Shown: one piece after another, positions 29,330 to 38,756 of the stretch | How positions within the stretch are numbered: position 1 is the stretch's first letter | Layout: each line of letters begins with the position of its first letter | Source: PNON01 sp963757065 | GTDB taxonomy: Bacteria; Chloroflexota; Anaerolineae; Anaerolineales; Anaerolineaceae | DNA length: 64,000 bases | Direction: 5' to 3' | NCBI GenBank assembly: GCA_963757065.1 | Contig: CAVWQC010000008.1 | Coordinates: forward strand, 62,001 to 126,000 | The notes under the pieces: model-generated | Seen by the model: only the letters and a program-made list of their open reading frames with translations | Databases searched by the model: none | Told to the model about the DNA's origin: nothing | Translations under genes and position numbers: made by a program

Positions 29330-29349
29330 ATGATCTCCCTATACCTTTA

Positions 29350-31089
29350 TTACCTGTCCACTTCGCCGAGGACGATATCAATGGAGCCGAGAATACAAAC
29401 GACATCAGCTACTTTGTTCCCCTTACACATTCCAGGTAAACTGGTCAAGTTGATAAAGGTTGGTGCTCGAACATGATACCTCGCGGGATTCGGTTTTCCA
29501 TTCGAAACAAGATAGAAACCCAGCTCTCCCTTGGGGCTTTCTGTACGGCTGTATGATTCACCGGCAGGTACACGCACCATATATTGGGGTTTCCCGGTCA
29601 GGATCGGTCCTTCGGGGATATCTCTCAGAGCCTGTTTCAGGATACGAATACTTTGGCGGATCTCATCCAACCGTAACAGATAACGGTCGTAAATATCACC
29701 ATGATATCTGACGCAAACATCAAATTCGAACCTATCGTAAATACTGTATGGATCCGCACGGCGGATGTCATACGGAATACCAGATGCCCTCAATAGCGGA
29801 CCAGTTGCGCTGTTTGCTATCGCTTGTTGGGGTGTCAGTATCCCCACACCTTCAGTTCTGAAACGAATGATCTCGCTTTGCGTCAGGTAATAATCCAATT
29901 CATCGATCTTTCGTGGAATTCGATCCACGAATTCCTTTATCTTTTCAAGCACGCCTTCAGGAAAATCGCGGGCAACACCGCCAAATCGGTAATAATTACA
30001 CATCATCCGGGAACCAGCGACGGCTTCAAAGACATCCATGATCAATTCACGTTCTTCGAGTGCGTAAAGGACAGGTGTAAAGAAAGCGCCAAGATCGTTC
30101 AGAAGGAAACCGACCGCGATTAGATGATTATTGATACGGGTTAACTCAGCCATGATCACACGGATATATTCAGCCCGTTCGGGAGGCTTGATATTCATCA
30201 ACTTCTCAACAGCCAGGGCATAAGCAAAATTATTGGTCATCGAGCAGATATAATCCAAACGGTCAGTGAATGGCATATTCTGCAGGTAGGTGTTCCTTTC
30301 GCCAATCTTTTCATGATTGCGATGAAGGTAGCCCATGACCGGCTTTAAATTCACAATGGTTTCGCCATCCAGAAGTGCTGCCATTCTGAAAACACCATGG
30401 GTGGATGGGTGTTGTGGGCCAAGATTGACAATGATCTGCTCGGAGCGGAATCCATCCTCATCAATAATTGGTTCTTGTTCCATGCTCTTATAAAGTGTGG
30501 ATTCTCCGTCGGGGATCCATTTCTCAGGGTCAAACCCTGTCGGGAAAGACAGATTATCATTCAACATATTATGTTCTTCAGCTCTTGAGAACTCTCCCCC
30601 TGGCCAGCGGCTCTTAAATGGTTTGACTTCTTCTTCGAAAAAGGGCTCTTTCCAATCTTTTCGTAATGGATGTCCACCAAAGCCTTCCCAGGTAAGAATT
30701 CTACGCAGGTCCGGATGACCGGTAAACTTAACGCCAAACAAATCCCAGACTTCCCTTTCCTGAAGTTCAGCACCGGGGTAAACACTTACCAGCGATTGGA
30801 TTTCACTATTTTCGCGCCCCAGAATGCATTTCAAAGTTAGCGGAGCTCCTCCGGTGCTGCGTTTGAAGTGATAGATGATTTCCAGGCGATCTTCAGGAAA
30901 ATAATCAGCAGCAGTCAGCGAGGAGAGAAAATCAAACCCTTTTTCCTGCAACAAAAATTGAGCTGCTTCCACATTTCGATCTGATGGAACAATAAAACCT
31001 TCGTATCCAGGACGATCCTCGAGGATAAACCATTCCGGAAGAATTTCTACCACGGTTTCAGATTGAGTTTGGACAGGTTCATCACTCAT
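29350..31089 (-). CDS. nuoCD: NADH-quinone oxidoreductase fused subunit C/D
   Basis: 579 residues from ATG 31089. NuoC-like part at about residues 15-170 (FDFLSSLTAADYFPEDRL, REVWDLFGVKFTGHPDLRRI). NuoD-like part from about 205 to the end (VNLGPQHPSTHGVFR, ERNTYLQNMPFTDRLDY, SGIPYDIRR, and a C-terminal DIVLGEVDR), which forms the quinone pocket with NuoB. ATG 31089 overlaps the nuoB end by eight bases, so translation is coupled. The fusion is complete and has no interruption. Confidence 0.93.
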   Translation of the reverse strand: MSDEPVQTQSETVVEILPEWFILEDRPGYEGFIVPSDRNVEAAQFLLQEKGFDFLSSLTAADYFPEDRLEIIYHFKRSTGGAPLTLKCILGRENSEIQSLVSVYPGAELQEREVWDLFGVKFTGHPDLRRILTWEGFGGHPLRKDWKEPFFEEEVKPFKSRWPGGEFSRAEEHNMLNDNLSFPTGFDPEKWIPDGESTLYKSMEQEPIIDEDGFRSEQIIVNLGPQHPSTHGVFRMAALLDGETIVNLKPVMGYLHRNHEKIGERNTYLQNMPFTDRLDYICSMTNNFAYALAVEKLMNIKPPERAEYIRVIMAELTRINNHLIAVGFLLNDLGAFFTPVLYALEERELIMDVFEAVAGSRMMCNYYRFGGVARDFPEGVLEKIKEFVDRIPRKIDELDYYLTQSEIIRFRTEGVGILTPQQAIANSATGPLLRASGIPYDIRRADPYSIYDRFEFDVCVRYHGDIYDRYLLRLDEIRQSIRILKQALRDIPEGPILTGKPQYMVRVPAGESYSRTESPKGELGFYLVSNGKPNPARYHVRAPTFINLTSLPGMCKGNKVADVVCILGSIDIVLGEVDR

Positions 31090-31738
31090 TTGTTTCCTCC
31101 CCGGGAATAACATCAAGTTCTTCTTTAGGCTCAGCAGATTTCTTAATTAGGTCAAAATTACGAAGATCGATCAAATCCGGACCTAAAATAGGTATGGGAA
31201 TCGGCTGGGATGATCCTTTACCATACCAGGAGGCATCCTTTTTTATGGTCTGTTTGTCGATGACTTTCTGGAGAGTGATCAACCCGTTCAGCAACGCCTG
31301 GGGGGTAGGCGGGCATCCGGGGATGTAAACATCTACTGGTAAGAACTTGTCAATTCCAGGAACCACACTGTAGCCTTCCTTAAATGGTCCGCCACCTGAA
31401 GCGCAGGCACCCATCGCAACGACATATTTTGGTTCCGCCATCTGGTTATAAAGCCGCACGAGCTGCGGCACCATTTTCTTTGTTACCGTGCCTGATATCA
31501 TCATAAAATCTGCCTGGCGGGGACTAGGACGCATGACCTCCATACCAAACCGGGAGAAATCATACCGGCTGGCAGCAGCACAGATCATCTCGATCGCGCA
31601 GCATGCCAATCCAGACATCAATGGCCAGAGCGAGTTTCTGCGGCTCCAGTTATAAATTCGGTCAATGGTTGTGATGGCGACAACGCTTTTTAATTCTGCT
31701 GGGATATCAACACCGGGGGTATTCAGATCATCTGTCAT
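31082..31738 (-). CDS. nuoB: NADH-quinone oxidoreductase subunit B
   Basis: 218 residues. Carries the N2 [4Fe-4S] cluster: adjacent cysteines in GLACCAIEM, then MGACASGGGPF and PGCPPTPQALLNG. The C-terminus has an extension of about 50 residues beyond the core that is acidic (EELDVIPGEETNE). It is the first gene of a same-strand series running to the M20 gene at 24408, driven by a good sigma70-like promoter 39 bases or more upstream. Confidence 0.93.
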   Translation of the reverse strand: MTDDLNTPGVDIPAELKSVVAITTIDRIYNWSRRNSLWPLMSGLACCAIEMICAAASRYDFSRFGMEVMRPSPRQADFMMISGTVTKKMVPQLVRLYNQMAEPKYVVAMGACASGGGPFKEGYSVVPGIDKFLPVDVYIPGCPPTPQALLNGLITLQKVIDKQTIKKDASWYGKGSSQPIPIPILGPDLIDLRNFDLIKKSAEPKEELDVIPGEETNE

Positions 31739-31776
31739 AGTTTCTCATTTCATATCATAAAATGAATGTCAATTCC

Positions 31777-31804
31777 ATTGTATCAAAGGCTAACCATGTG
31801 TCAA
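31777..31804 (-). promoter_or_regulatory. Sigma70-type promoter of the nuoB operon
   Basis: On the minus strand, TTGACA (31804-31799) and TACAAT (31782-31777) are separated by 16 bases and lie 39 bases upstream of the nuoB start. It sits in the 115-base divergent region shared with the SufR-like regulator gene. Confidence 0.6.
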
Positions 31805-31841
31805 GGAATAATTAAGTAAAAAATGTTTTGCTAAATTAAGC

Positions 31842-31853
31842 TATAATTATCCT
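31842..31853 (+). promoter_or_regulatory. -10 box of a probably leaderless SufR-like gene
   Basis: TATAAT at 31842-31847 ends six bases before ATG 31854, so the expected transcription start coincides with the start codon. No Shine-Dalgarno sequence is visible in these bases and no convincing -35 at 17 bases. Confidence 0.45.
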
Positions 31854-32465
31854 ATGAATAATTCAACTGCTGATAAAATTCTGGAATATTTGCATGATCA
31901 TCCTCCAGTAAGCTCGGCTGAGATATCCAGCGCGTTATTATTAACAAAAGCGGATATTCGTTATCATTTAAGAAATATGTTAAATGTCGGGATCGTTTCC
32001 CGGAGGATAAAACACCTGGATTTTGGAGCAGGCAGGCCAGCTTATCTTTACACAACATCAGCAGCAGACCCAAAATCCGGCTACACTCTGCTGGCAGGGA
32101 TTTGTGCAAATGTCCTTCTTAATGAACCTGCCAACGGGTTAAAAGGTCAACAAGATATTGCAAACGGGCTAGCTGCCGGCTTTCATGATGATGTTTCAAC
32201 CGGTTCGCAACGCCTGGGAATTGTTGTTCAATATTTAACTAAATTAGAATACCAGGCAATTTGGGAAGCACGTTCAGATCACCCGGTTATTTACTTCAGG
32301 AATTGCCCCTATCTTGATCTGGCTGTCAAGCATCCGGATCTATGTAAAGTGGACTTGGTCCTGGTAGAAAAACTGACAGGTTGGAAATGTGAACAAACCC
32401 GGAGAATCAGGGATGATTTCAGCCAAATATCCACCTGCAGGTTTTCTTTGATTAATCCACAATAA
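31854..32465 (+). CDS. SufR-like helix-turn-helix regulator with C-terminal cysteine cluster
   Basis: 203 residues. The winged helix at residues 1-75 (VSSAEISSALLLTKADIRYH, MLNVGIVSRR) is followed by RPAYLYTTS and an effector domain. The C-terminus has four cysteines spaced C-x12-C-x14-C-x15-C (NCPYLDLAVKHPDLC, then GWKCEQ and STCRF), closely resembling the Fe-S cluster motif of SufR-type repressors. It probably senses Fe-S or redox status. It is divergent from nuoB-nuoCD-nuoI-apbC, whose products all concern Fe-S proteins, so these are its likely targets (inference). ATG 31854 appears to be leaderless. Confidence 0.75.
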   Translation: MNNSTADKILEYLHDHPPVSSAEISSALLLTKADIRYHLRNMLNVGIVSRRIKHLDFGAGRPAYLYTTSAADPKSGYTLLAGICANVLLNEPANGLKGQQDIANGLAAGFHDDVSTGSQRLGIVVQYLTKLEYQAIWEARSDHPVIYFRNCPYLDLAVKHPDLCKVDLVLVEKLTGWKCEQTRRIRDDFSQISTCRFSLINPQ

Positions 32466-32528
32466 TAGCGGAATATTGTTATAATTCGAACGAAAATTCA
32501 TCATTCTCACAAATAAAAGGAATTATTC

Positions 32529-33426
32529 ATGCAAAAACCCAACCCAATACTTGGACCTATGCGTCCGCCGTTTCTCATCCTTGCCCCTGTTTGTGCCTTT
32601 CTTGCGATCAGCATTGTTGCCTATCAATCCCCAACCTCACTATCCTTTATTAAGATTTTTCTGGTTGTAATTGGTGCAATTGCAGCTCATATCAGTGTAA
32701 ATACATTTAATGAATATTTTGACTTTAAATCAGGATTGGATTTTAAAACAATGAAAACACCCTTCAGCGGCGGCAGTGGAGCACTTACCTGCTTCACCTG
32801 ATAAAGCTCGAATTGCATTGGTGGAAGGAATTATTTCTGCAGCAGTGGTAGTTTTTATTGGTATTTACTTTATGGTCACCTCGACCACGCAGATCCTTCC
32901 GCTTGGACTGCTTGGGTTGGTGATCATTATCACATACACTGTTTGGCTAAATCGAATCCCATTCCTATGCTTGATCGCTCCCGGGGTTGGTTTTGGATCG
33001 CTCATGGTCGTTGGATCAGGATTGGCTTTAGCCGGAGATTACAGTGCTGCCCTCGTCCTCGCTTCGTTTATCCCATTCTTCCTCGTCAGTAATTTGTTAC
33101 TGCTCAACCAATTCCCGGATGTTGAACCGGATAAATCCATCGGACGTTTGCATTATCCGATCCTTATCGGGCGCAAGAAAAGTGCAGTGATCTACGGGAT
33201 TTTTATGGCACTGACATATGTAACGATCATTGTAGGTGTAGTGACTGGCTTGTTTCCATTATGGACGTTGCTTGGGCTTCTTTCACTCATTCTGACCATC
33301 CCGGTTGTGAAAGGTGTCTATAGCAATCCGGATGACATTCAAAAGCTCATCCCGTTTATGGGACAGAATGTATTAATCACCCTCATAACCCCTGTACTTG
33401 TGGGTATAGGTTTTCTCATCGGATAA
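32529..33426 (+). CDS. UbiA family prenyltransferase, frameshifted
   Basis: About 298 residues after joining frames, with roughly eight membrane segments. The first aspartate motif NEYFDFKSGLD (about residue 61) lies in the first frame. The frame changes at CTTA 32784-32787, and the sequence continues with PASPDKARIALVEG and the second motif NQFPDVEPDKSIG. These motifs bind the prenyl diphosphate through Mg. Such enzymes prenylate aromatic quinone precursors or make other lipids; a menaquinone-type function is plausible but unproven. ATG 32529 follows AAAAGGAATT. A single surplus base explains the break; both halves are otherwise well preserved. Confidence 0.8.
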
Positions 33427-33449
33427 TTTGATTTTTGGTTCAGCTATTT

Positions 33450-33476
33450 ACCGGGGAAGAGAATCTTCCCCGGTTT
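33450..33476. terminator. Rho-independent terminator between convergent genes
   Basis: Hairpin ACCGGGGAAGA (33450-33460) with TCTTCCCCGGT (33464-33474), followed by TTTT. It lies between the convergent UbiA and sugar dehydrogenase genes and could serve either strand. Confidence 0.75.
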
Positions 33477-33482
33477 TGAATC

Positions 33483-34817
33483 TCATTTCTTTTCCAACCG
33501 GTATACATTGCCATTTAAGTCCAGCAGGTAGATCTCCCCATTTTGATCCTCTCCAAATGAAGCGATCTGGTATCCTGTCGAGAATAATATTCTGGTATCC
33601 CACGAATTTTGTCCTTTCGGGACCGACCCCCATACTAATCCGCTGCAATAATCTCCAAATAGATACACTCCATGGAAATCAGGTAAGTCCACACCCCGGT
33701 AAACAAATCCACCGGTTACCGAACAACCCGAATCGTGGCTATACTCGAAAATTGGATTGATCAACCCGGTGGTGTCATCATTTGCCTGATCATTATAGGG
33801 ATGGGAACCCTCACGTCTGTTCCAACCAAAATTGACAGGTGTTGAAACATAGCCAGCAGGAAGGTAGTCTATTTCTTCCCATGCGTTTTGGCCTACATCA
33901 CCAATGAATAGATCACCCGTTAACCTGTCGAAAGAGAAGCGCCAGGGATTACGTAAACCGATCGCCCAGATCTCTGGTAAACCACCTCCGTTTGCATATG
34001 GATTATCCTCCGGTATGGCATAAGGATTGCCTTGATCCACATCAATTCTTAGAATTTTCCCCAATAGTGATTGACTGGATTGTCCGTTGCCATTTGTATC
34101 TCCCTGGCCGCCACCATCCCCCAAGCCTATCCACAGGTACCCATCCGGACCGAAAACCAGTTGGCCCCCATTATGGTTCGCATAGGGTTGATCAACTTGC
34201 AGGAGGATACTCTCACTGGCAGGATCTGCTCTCAGATTTGGATTATCATCCAGTGTCGCTGAAAACCTTGCGATCACTGTATTACCCTGTTTGTCGGTGT
34301 AATTCACGTAGAAATATCCATTATTAATAAATTGAGGGTGAAAAGCAATTCCGAGTAATCCTTGCTCATTTCCCCCGCTGCCTACCCGGTCCCGGATATC
34401 CAAAAATGGTTCAGGCAGTATTACACCATCTTGAATGATGCGAATCACACCTGCCTGTTCTAAAACAAATAATTTACCGGGAAAATCCTGCGGTCCTGCG
34501 AGATCCACCGGCCGGCTCAAACCACTGATGAGCAGCTGCCACTGGTATCCTGCTGGATCAGGCAGACTTGCAGCAGGTAGTACTGGTGTCTCTGTTGGTT
34601 GAGGTAACGCGGTTGGCAAGGAAGTCTGTGTTGCTGGTAGTGTTGTTGGTGAAGTTGGTTCCATCGGTGTGAAGGCAGGTACGTTCATCTCAGTAGGAAC
34701 GAGATTTTGTTCATTTTCAACAGTATTATTTGCTGGTAGTGTGGTATTGCATGCGGTCAGGATCAAAACCGGAATGATGCTTATCGTAAATATATTATGA
34801 AGCTTATTGTTGATCAA
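33483..34817 (-). CDS. PQQ-dependent aldose sugar dehydrogenase-like lipoprotein
   Basis: 444 residues. Signal peptide with lipobox LTAC (cysteine about residue 23), then a Thr/Pro/Gln-rich linker to about residue 90. A six-bladed beta-propeller of the soluble glucose/sorbosone dehydrogenase family follows: LFVLEQAGVIRII, EQGLLGIAFHPQF, NHNGGQLVFGPDG with the catalytic-type histidine, IGLGDGGGQGDT, GLRNPWRFSFD and GDVGQNAWEEIDYLP. It would oxidise sugars outside the cytoplasm and be anchored on the outer face of the membrane. PQQ dependence is inferred from family; no PQQ synthesis genes are in the window. Confidence 0.85.
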   Translation of the reverse strand: MINNKLHNIFTISIIPVLILTACNTTLPANNTVENEQNLVPTEMNVPAFTPMEPTSPTTLPATQTSLPTALPQPTETPVLPAASLPDPAGYQWQLLISGLSRPVDLAGPQDFPGKLFVLEQAGVIRIIQDGVILPEPFLDIRDRVGSGGNEQGLLGIAFHPQFINNGYFYVNYTDKQGNTVIARFSATLDDNPNLRADPASESILLQVDQPYANHNGGQLVFGPDGYLWIGLGDGGGQGDTNGNGQSSQSLLGKILRIDVDQGNPYAIPEDNPYANGGGLPEIWAIGLRNPWRFSFDRLTGDLFIGDVGQNAWEEIDYLPAGYVSTPVNFGWNRREGSHPYNDQANDDTTGLINPIFEYSHDSGCSVTGGFVYRGVDLPDFHGVYLFGDYCSGLVWGSVPKGQNSWDTRILFSTGYQIASFGEDQNGEIYLLDLNGNVYRLEKK

Positions 34818-35058
34818 TCTTTTACCTCTTCTTGGGTTAATCGTAAATACTTAGTCAAAAGCCATTATTGTTTTCTTCCATACTAACCTGCAAAAGGAAA
34901 AATAATAGGTCTTTGTATATGCAGGAACATGAATGAACTTTTCATTCACTGCTTTCGAAAAAATTCCCCGGATTACTGCTTTGGCATTACAATTCATGTA
35001 TATAGATCTTTTTTATAGCAGAAAATTGTGCTTTTTCGATAGATGGAGATAAAAAACC

Positions 35059-36540
35059 TTGAGTATTAACCAGAATTTAGATATTCCAGAAGAAACAGGG
35101 ATGCAGGAACCAGAGTTACCGGAAGCAACCATAACAGACCTCCCTCCAAAATTACAGGAAGGCATAAGCCGTGCAGGATGGAACGAATTAACACCTGTCC
35201 AGGCGAAAGCCATACCTTACCTCTTCTCACACAAAGATATGATGATCCAATCGCGGACAGGCAGCGGAAAGACCGGGGCTTATCTACTGCCAATGATGGA
35301 ATTGCTCAATTCATTGGAGAGTAAAACCCAAGCACTCGTACTGGTGCCAACCCGTGAGCTTGCTGTGCAGGTGGAAAAGGAAGCAAAAATCCTTTTCGCT
35401 TCATCCGGATTTCGGTCTATTGCCATATATGGTGGAGTTGGATACCGGGACCAATTCCAAGCGTTTGAATCGGGTGTTCACCTGGTTGTCGGAACGCCGG
35501 GTCGAATTTTGGACCATCTTATGCGGAAGTCTTTCAGCCTTGATAACCTGAAGATGCTTATTTTTGATGAAGCTGACCGCATGTTATCGATGGGTTTTTA
35601 CCCCGATATGCGCCGGGTACAATCCTATCTTCCACAAAAACACATCAGCACCTATATGTTTTCTGCCACATTTCCACCTCAGGTCATCAGGCTATCAGCC
35701 CAATTCATGCAATCTCCCGGTTTTCTCAACCTGAGCAGCGATCATATCCATGTATCGGAAGTTGAACATGTCTATTACTCCGTCCCCGGGATGGATAAAG
35801 ATCGCTCACTTGTTCGAATCATCGAGGTGGAAAATCCGCTTTCTGCGTTGATCTTCTGCAATACCAAAGTGCGGGTGGAATATGTGACCACGGTCTTGCA
35901 GCGTTTCGGGTATGATGCAGATGACCTGACCTCTGACCTTTCGCAAACCGCCCGTGAAAAAGTGATGGATCGTATTCGCCAGGGTACGCTTCGTTTCCTT
36001 GTAGCTACCGATGTTGCAGCCCGAGGAATCGATCTGCCTGAGCTCACCCATGTCATCCAGTATGAACCACCTGAGGATCAGGAAGCTTACATCCACCGTG
36101 CCGGCAGGACTGGCCGGGCGGGAGCCAGTGGAACTGCAATATCACTGGTTACCACCCTCGAAAAAGCCAATTTATTAAGGATTGCCAAAACGTATCAGAT
36201 CAATCTCCAGGAAAAACCTTTACCGGATGATGCTGAAGTTGAAGTCATTGTGGGTGAGCGGGTCATAGCTTTGCTTGAATCACAGCTTCGCAGCCGGGAT
36301 AAATTACAGACAGAGCGCATGCATCGATTTGCGCGTCTTTCGAGCGAGCTGGGTACAAACGATGAGGAAAAAGATCTGCTGGCCATGCTGCTGGACGATT
36401 TTTACCAAGCCAATTTCCATCCCAGCTTCACCATGATTGATAGAGAACCTGCCCGACCGAGGCAAATGCAAAACAAAACTGGATCTTCCGGCCCAAACAA
36501 ATGGTCCAAAAAATCCAGTAGAAAACCATTTAGCAGGTAA
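35059..36540 (+). CDS. DEAD-box ATP-dependent RNA helicase
   Basis: 493 residues. Q motif region LTPVQAKAIPYLF, Walker A SRTGSGKTGAY, PTRELA, the DEAD box in IFDEADRMLSMGF, SATFPPQ, VATDVAARGIDLPE and HRAGRTGRAGASG. The C-terminal 90 residues are charged, ending NKWSKKSSRKPFSR, likely RNA binding. The start is TTG 35059 behind GGAGAT. The 241-base upstream gap is AT-rich and may hold a long leader, as is usual for cold-inducible helicases, but no defined element could be identified. Convergent with glmS, whose stop is 11 bases away. Confidence 0.92.
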   Translation: MSINQNLDIPEETGMQEPELPEATITDLPPKLQEGISRAGWNELTPVQAKAIPYLFSHKDMMIQSRTGSGKTGAYLLPMMELLNSLESKTQALVLVPTRELAVQVEKEAKILFASSGFRSIAIYGGVGYRDQFQAFESGVHLVVGTPGRILDHLMRKSFSLDNLKMLIFDEADRMLSMGFYPDMRRVQSYLPQKHISTYMFSATFPPQVIRLSAQFMQSPGFLNLSSDHIHVSEVEHVYYSVPGMDKDRSLVRIIEVENPLSALIFCNTKVRVEYVTTVLQRFGYDADDLTSDLSQTAREKVMDRIRQGTLRFLVATDVAARGIDLPELTHVIQYEPPEDQEAYIHRAGRTGRAGASGTAISLVTTLEKANLLRIAKTYQINLQEKPLPDDAEVEVIVGERVIALLESQLRSRDKLQTERMHRFARLSSELGTNDEEKDLLAMLLDDFYQANFHPSFTMIDREPARPRQMQNKTGSSGPNKWSKKSSRKPFSR

Positions 36541-36551
36541 AGATTCCTGCT

Positions 36552-38394
36552 TTACTCGACTGTGACTGATTTGGCCAGGTTACGCGGTTGATCAACATCC
36601 AATCCGCGAAGAGTTGCGATATGGTAAGCCAGCAACTGCAACGGTATCACTGTCACGACCGGGCTTAACATCCAGGGTACCTTAGGAATCCACAATACAA
36701 TATCCGCCAGGGATTTGATCTTTTCATCCCCATCAGTCGCCACAGCGATCACCCGTCCTCCGCGCGCTTTGACCTGCTCGACCTGGCTGATCATCTTCTC
36801 ATACCAGGGGTCGTCCGGAGCGATGACGATCACCGGCATTTCCTTATCGATCAAAGCAATGGGACCATGTTTCATTTCTCCAGCCGGGTAACCTTCTGCA
36901 TGGATATAAGAAATCTCCTTTAACTTCAAGGCGCCTTCAAATGCAATCGGCATGTTAATTCCACGCCCCAGGTAGAATGCAGTATTTACATCCCGAATAG
37001 CCATGGCAGCATTGATCGCCTGATCTTCCCTGTCCAGGCATTGCCCTACCAGGTCTGGTATCAAACGCAAGTCTTCAACCAGGTTTTTCCGTTGTTCCGG
37101 GGTTAGCAATCCTTTTAAGTCTGCCAGCAGGACAGCCAGCATGTACAGGTCCACCAATGGAGCAGTGAAAGCCTTTGTACTGGCAACACCGATCTCTGGT
37201 CCGGCTTGCATGGAGATACTTCCATCCGCGATGCGCATAGCCTGTGACCCGATCGCATTCACAATGGACCATGTCAAACTACCAGATTTATGGGCTTGTT
37301 CCATGGCAGCCAGGGTATCGGCAGTTTCACCGGATTGACTGATCGCCAGGACAATTGTGTCTGCATCCAGAATGGGGTCTTCATAGCGAAATTCTGAAGC
37401 AATCCTAACTTCAACCGGGATCCTGGCTATTTTTTCGATCAGTATTTTGCCTACCATGCCAGCATGCGAAGCAGTTCCGCAGGCGGTGATATAGATTCGC
37501 TTGATCCTTTTTGCCATCTCAGCAGTGAGATGTAATTCTTCCAGGTAGATCCTGCCCTCTTCAAAATCCACTCTGCCAGCCAATGTATCGGTGAGCGAGC
37601 GTACCTGTTCAAATATTTCCTTCTGCATGAAGTGTCTATATTCACCCTTCTCAGCGGCTACCGGATCCCAACCAATAATGCTTACCTGTGGATGGACAGG
37701 TTTGCCTTCCAAGTGTCATTACTTGAACAGAGGAGTTATTTACAATTGCCATCTGTCCACTTTCAAGAAAGATCATTTTCCGGGTGTGTTCCAGGATGGC
37801 AGGGATATCTGATGCAATAAAGTTCTCATTTTCCCCCAGGCCAACCACCACTCCGCCGGCATTGCCGATCCTTGCGGCGATGATCTTTTCCGGTTCCCAG
37901 GCAGACATGACCACTATTCCATGTGCACCTTTCAACCGCATGAGGGTTTTTGTAACGGCTTCATCGAGAGATTCGGTCTCACGGTAATACCATTCCACCA
38001 GTTGGACGATAACCTCGGTGTCTGTTTCACTCTTGAAAGTCACACCCTGCTGCATTAATTCGCTTTTTAATGCACGAAAGTTTTCCACGATACCATTGTG
38101 GACAATGACAACATTCCCGCTGCTGCTGAGGTGGGGGTGAGCATTCTGTTCGTTCGGTACACCATGTGTAGCCCAACGTGTATGCCCTATGCCTATTGTC
38201 CCATGGATCGGGTCCAACCGTACCTTTTCGACCAGCCTGTCCAGTTTTCCTGCGTCCCGCCTGACTGCAATTTTTCCGTTTTCATAGACAGCGATTCCGG
38301 CTGAATCATATCCACGGTATTCCAATTTTTTGAGACCATTGAGAATGATCCCGGTTGCGTCTTTACTACCGATGTAGCCAACAATACCGCACAT
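36552..38394 (-). CDS. glmS: Glutamine-fructose-6-phosphate aminotransferase, frameshifted
   Basis: About 613 residues after joining frames. The N-terminal glutaminase begins MCGIVGYIG with the nucleophile Cys2, then GIGHTRWATHG. The linker is interrupted near residue 225 (zone 37709-37718, around CTTG or an adjacent A); the next frame continues EGKPVHPQVSIIGWDP. Two SIS isomerase domains follow (ACGTASHAGM, ISQSGETADT), and the end is LAKSVTVE. It makes glucosamine-6-phosphate, the first step of amino-sugar and peptidoglycan precursor synthesis, so the gene should be essential unless another copy exists. The upstream leader contains a glmS ribozyme, giving product feedback. Confidence 0.9.
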
Positions 38395-38454
38395 TTAACC
38401 TCCAATGTCCTGTCTTCCTCGCTGAAAAAACAACGAAGAAAACAATACCTGCCA

Positions 38455-38607
38455 TAAGCAGTCTGATTTGATTTCCTGGGGGTTGGTGGAGTTTCCTCCA
38501 GAGGGCATCCGCTGATCTTTCGATTTTCCCGGTGTACCGGTTAACTCCACCCTGCGGTGGAGAACCCTCATCCTCGTCACTCTGAATTTATCTCAGAGCC
38601 GTGCGCT
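38455..38607 (-). ncRNA. glmS ribozyme (glucosamine-6-phosphate-activated self-cleaving leader)
   Basis: Minus-strand leader ending about 60 bases before the glmS ATG. Seen: the cleavage-site start AGCGC (38607-38603), helix P2 formed by CTCTGA with TTCAGAG, the conserved GACGAGGATG (38578-38569), and GCGGATGCCCTC (about 38512-38501) whose CCCTC pairs with the GAGGG of 38569-38565, as in known glmS ribozymes. Compared with the Bacillus form, the P2a/P2b loop is longer and carries an extra hairpin CTCCACC/GGTGGAG and a CCGG/CCGG stem. Cleavage is predicted before G 38606. Assigned by conserved core plus its position upstream of glmS. Confidence 0.75.
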
Positions 38608-38640
38608 TATTCCAAAACTCGCTCCAGGTTGTTAATTTGT

Positions 38641-38646
38641 ATTATA
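38641..38646 (-). promoter_or_regulatory. -10 box upstream of glmS ribozyme
   Basis: TATAAT on the minus strand at 38646-38641, about 35 bases upstream of the predicted ribozyme cleavage site. No clear -35 at 17 bases. The remaining stretch to 38756 is AT-rich and shows nothing else. Confidence 0.4.
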
Positions 38647-38756
38647 ACGTATATTCGATATTTATCTTATATTCTTTCCTTTCTCTCAAGTACATTGGGT
38701 ATCAGTGGCCCTAATGACAGGTTAAATGATACTTATATTTCAGTGAGCGGATAAGA

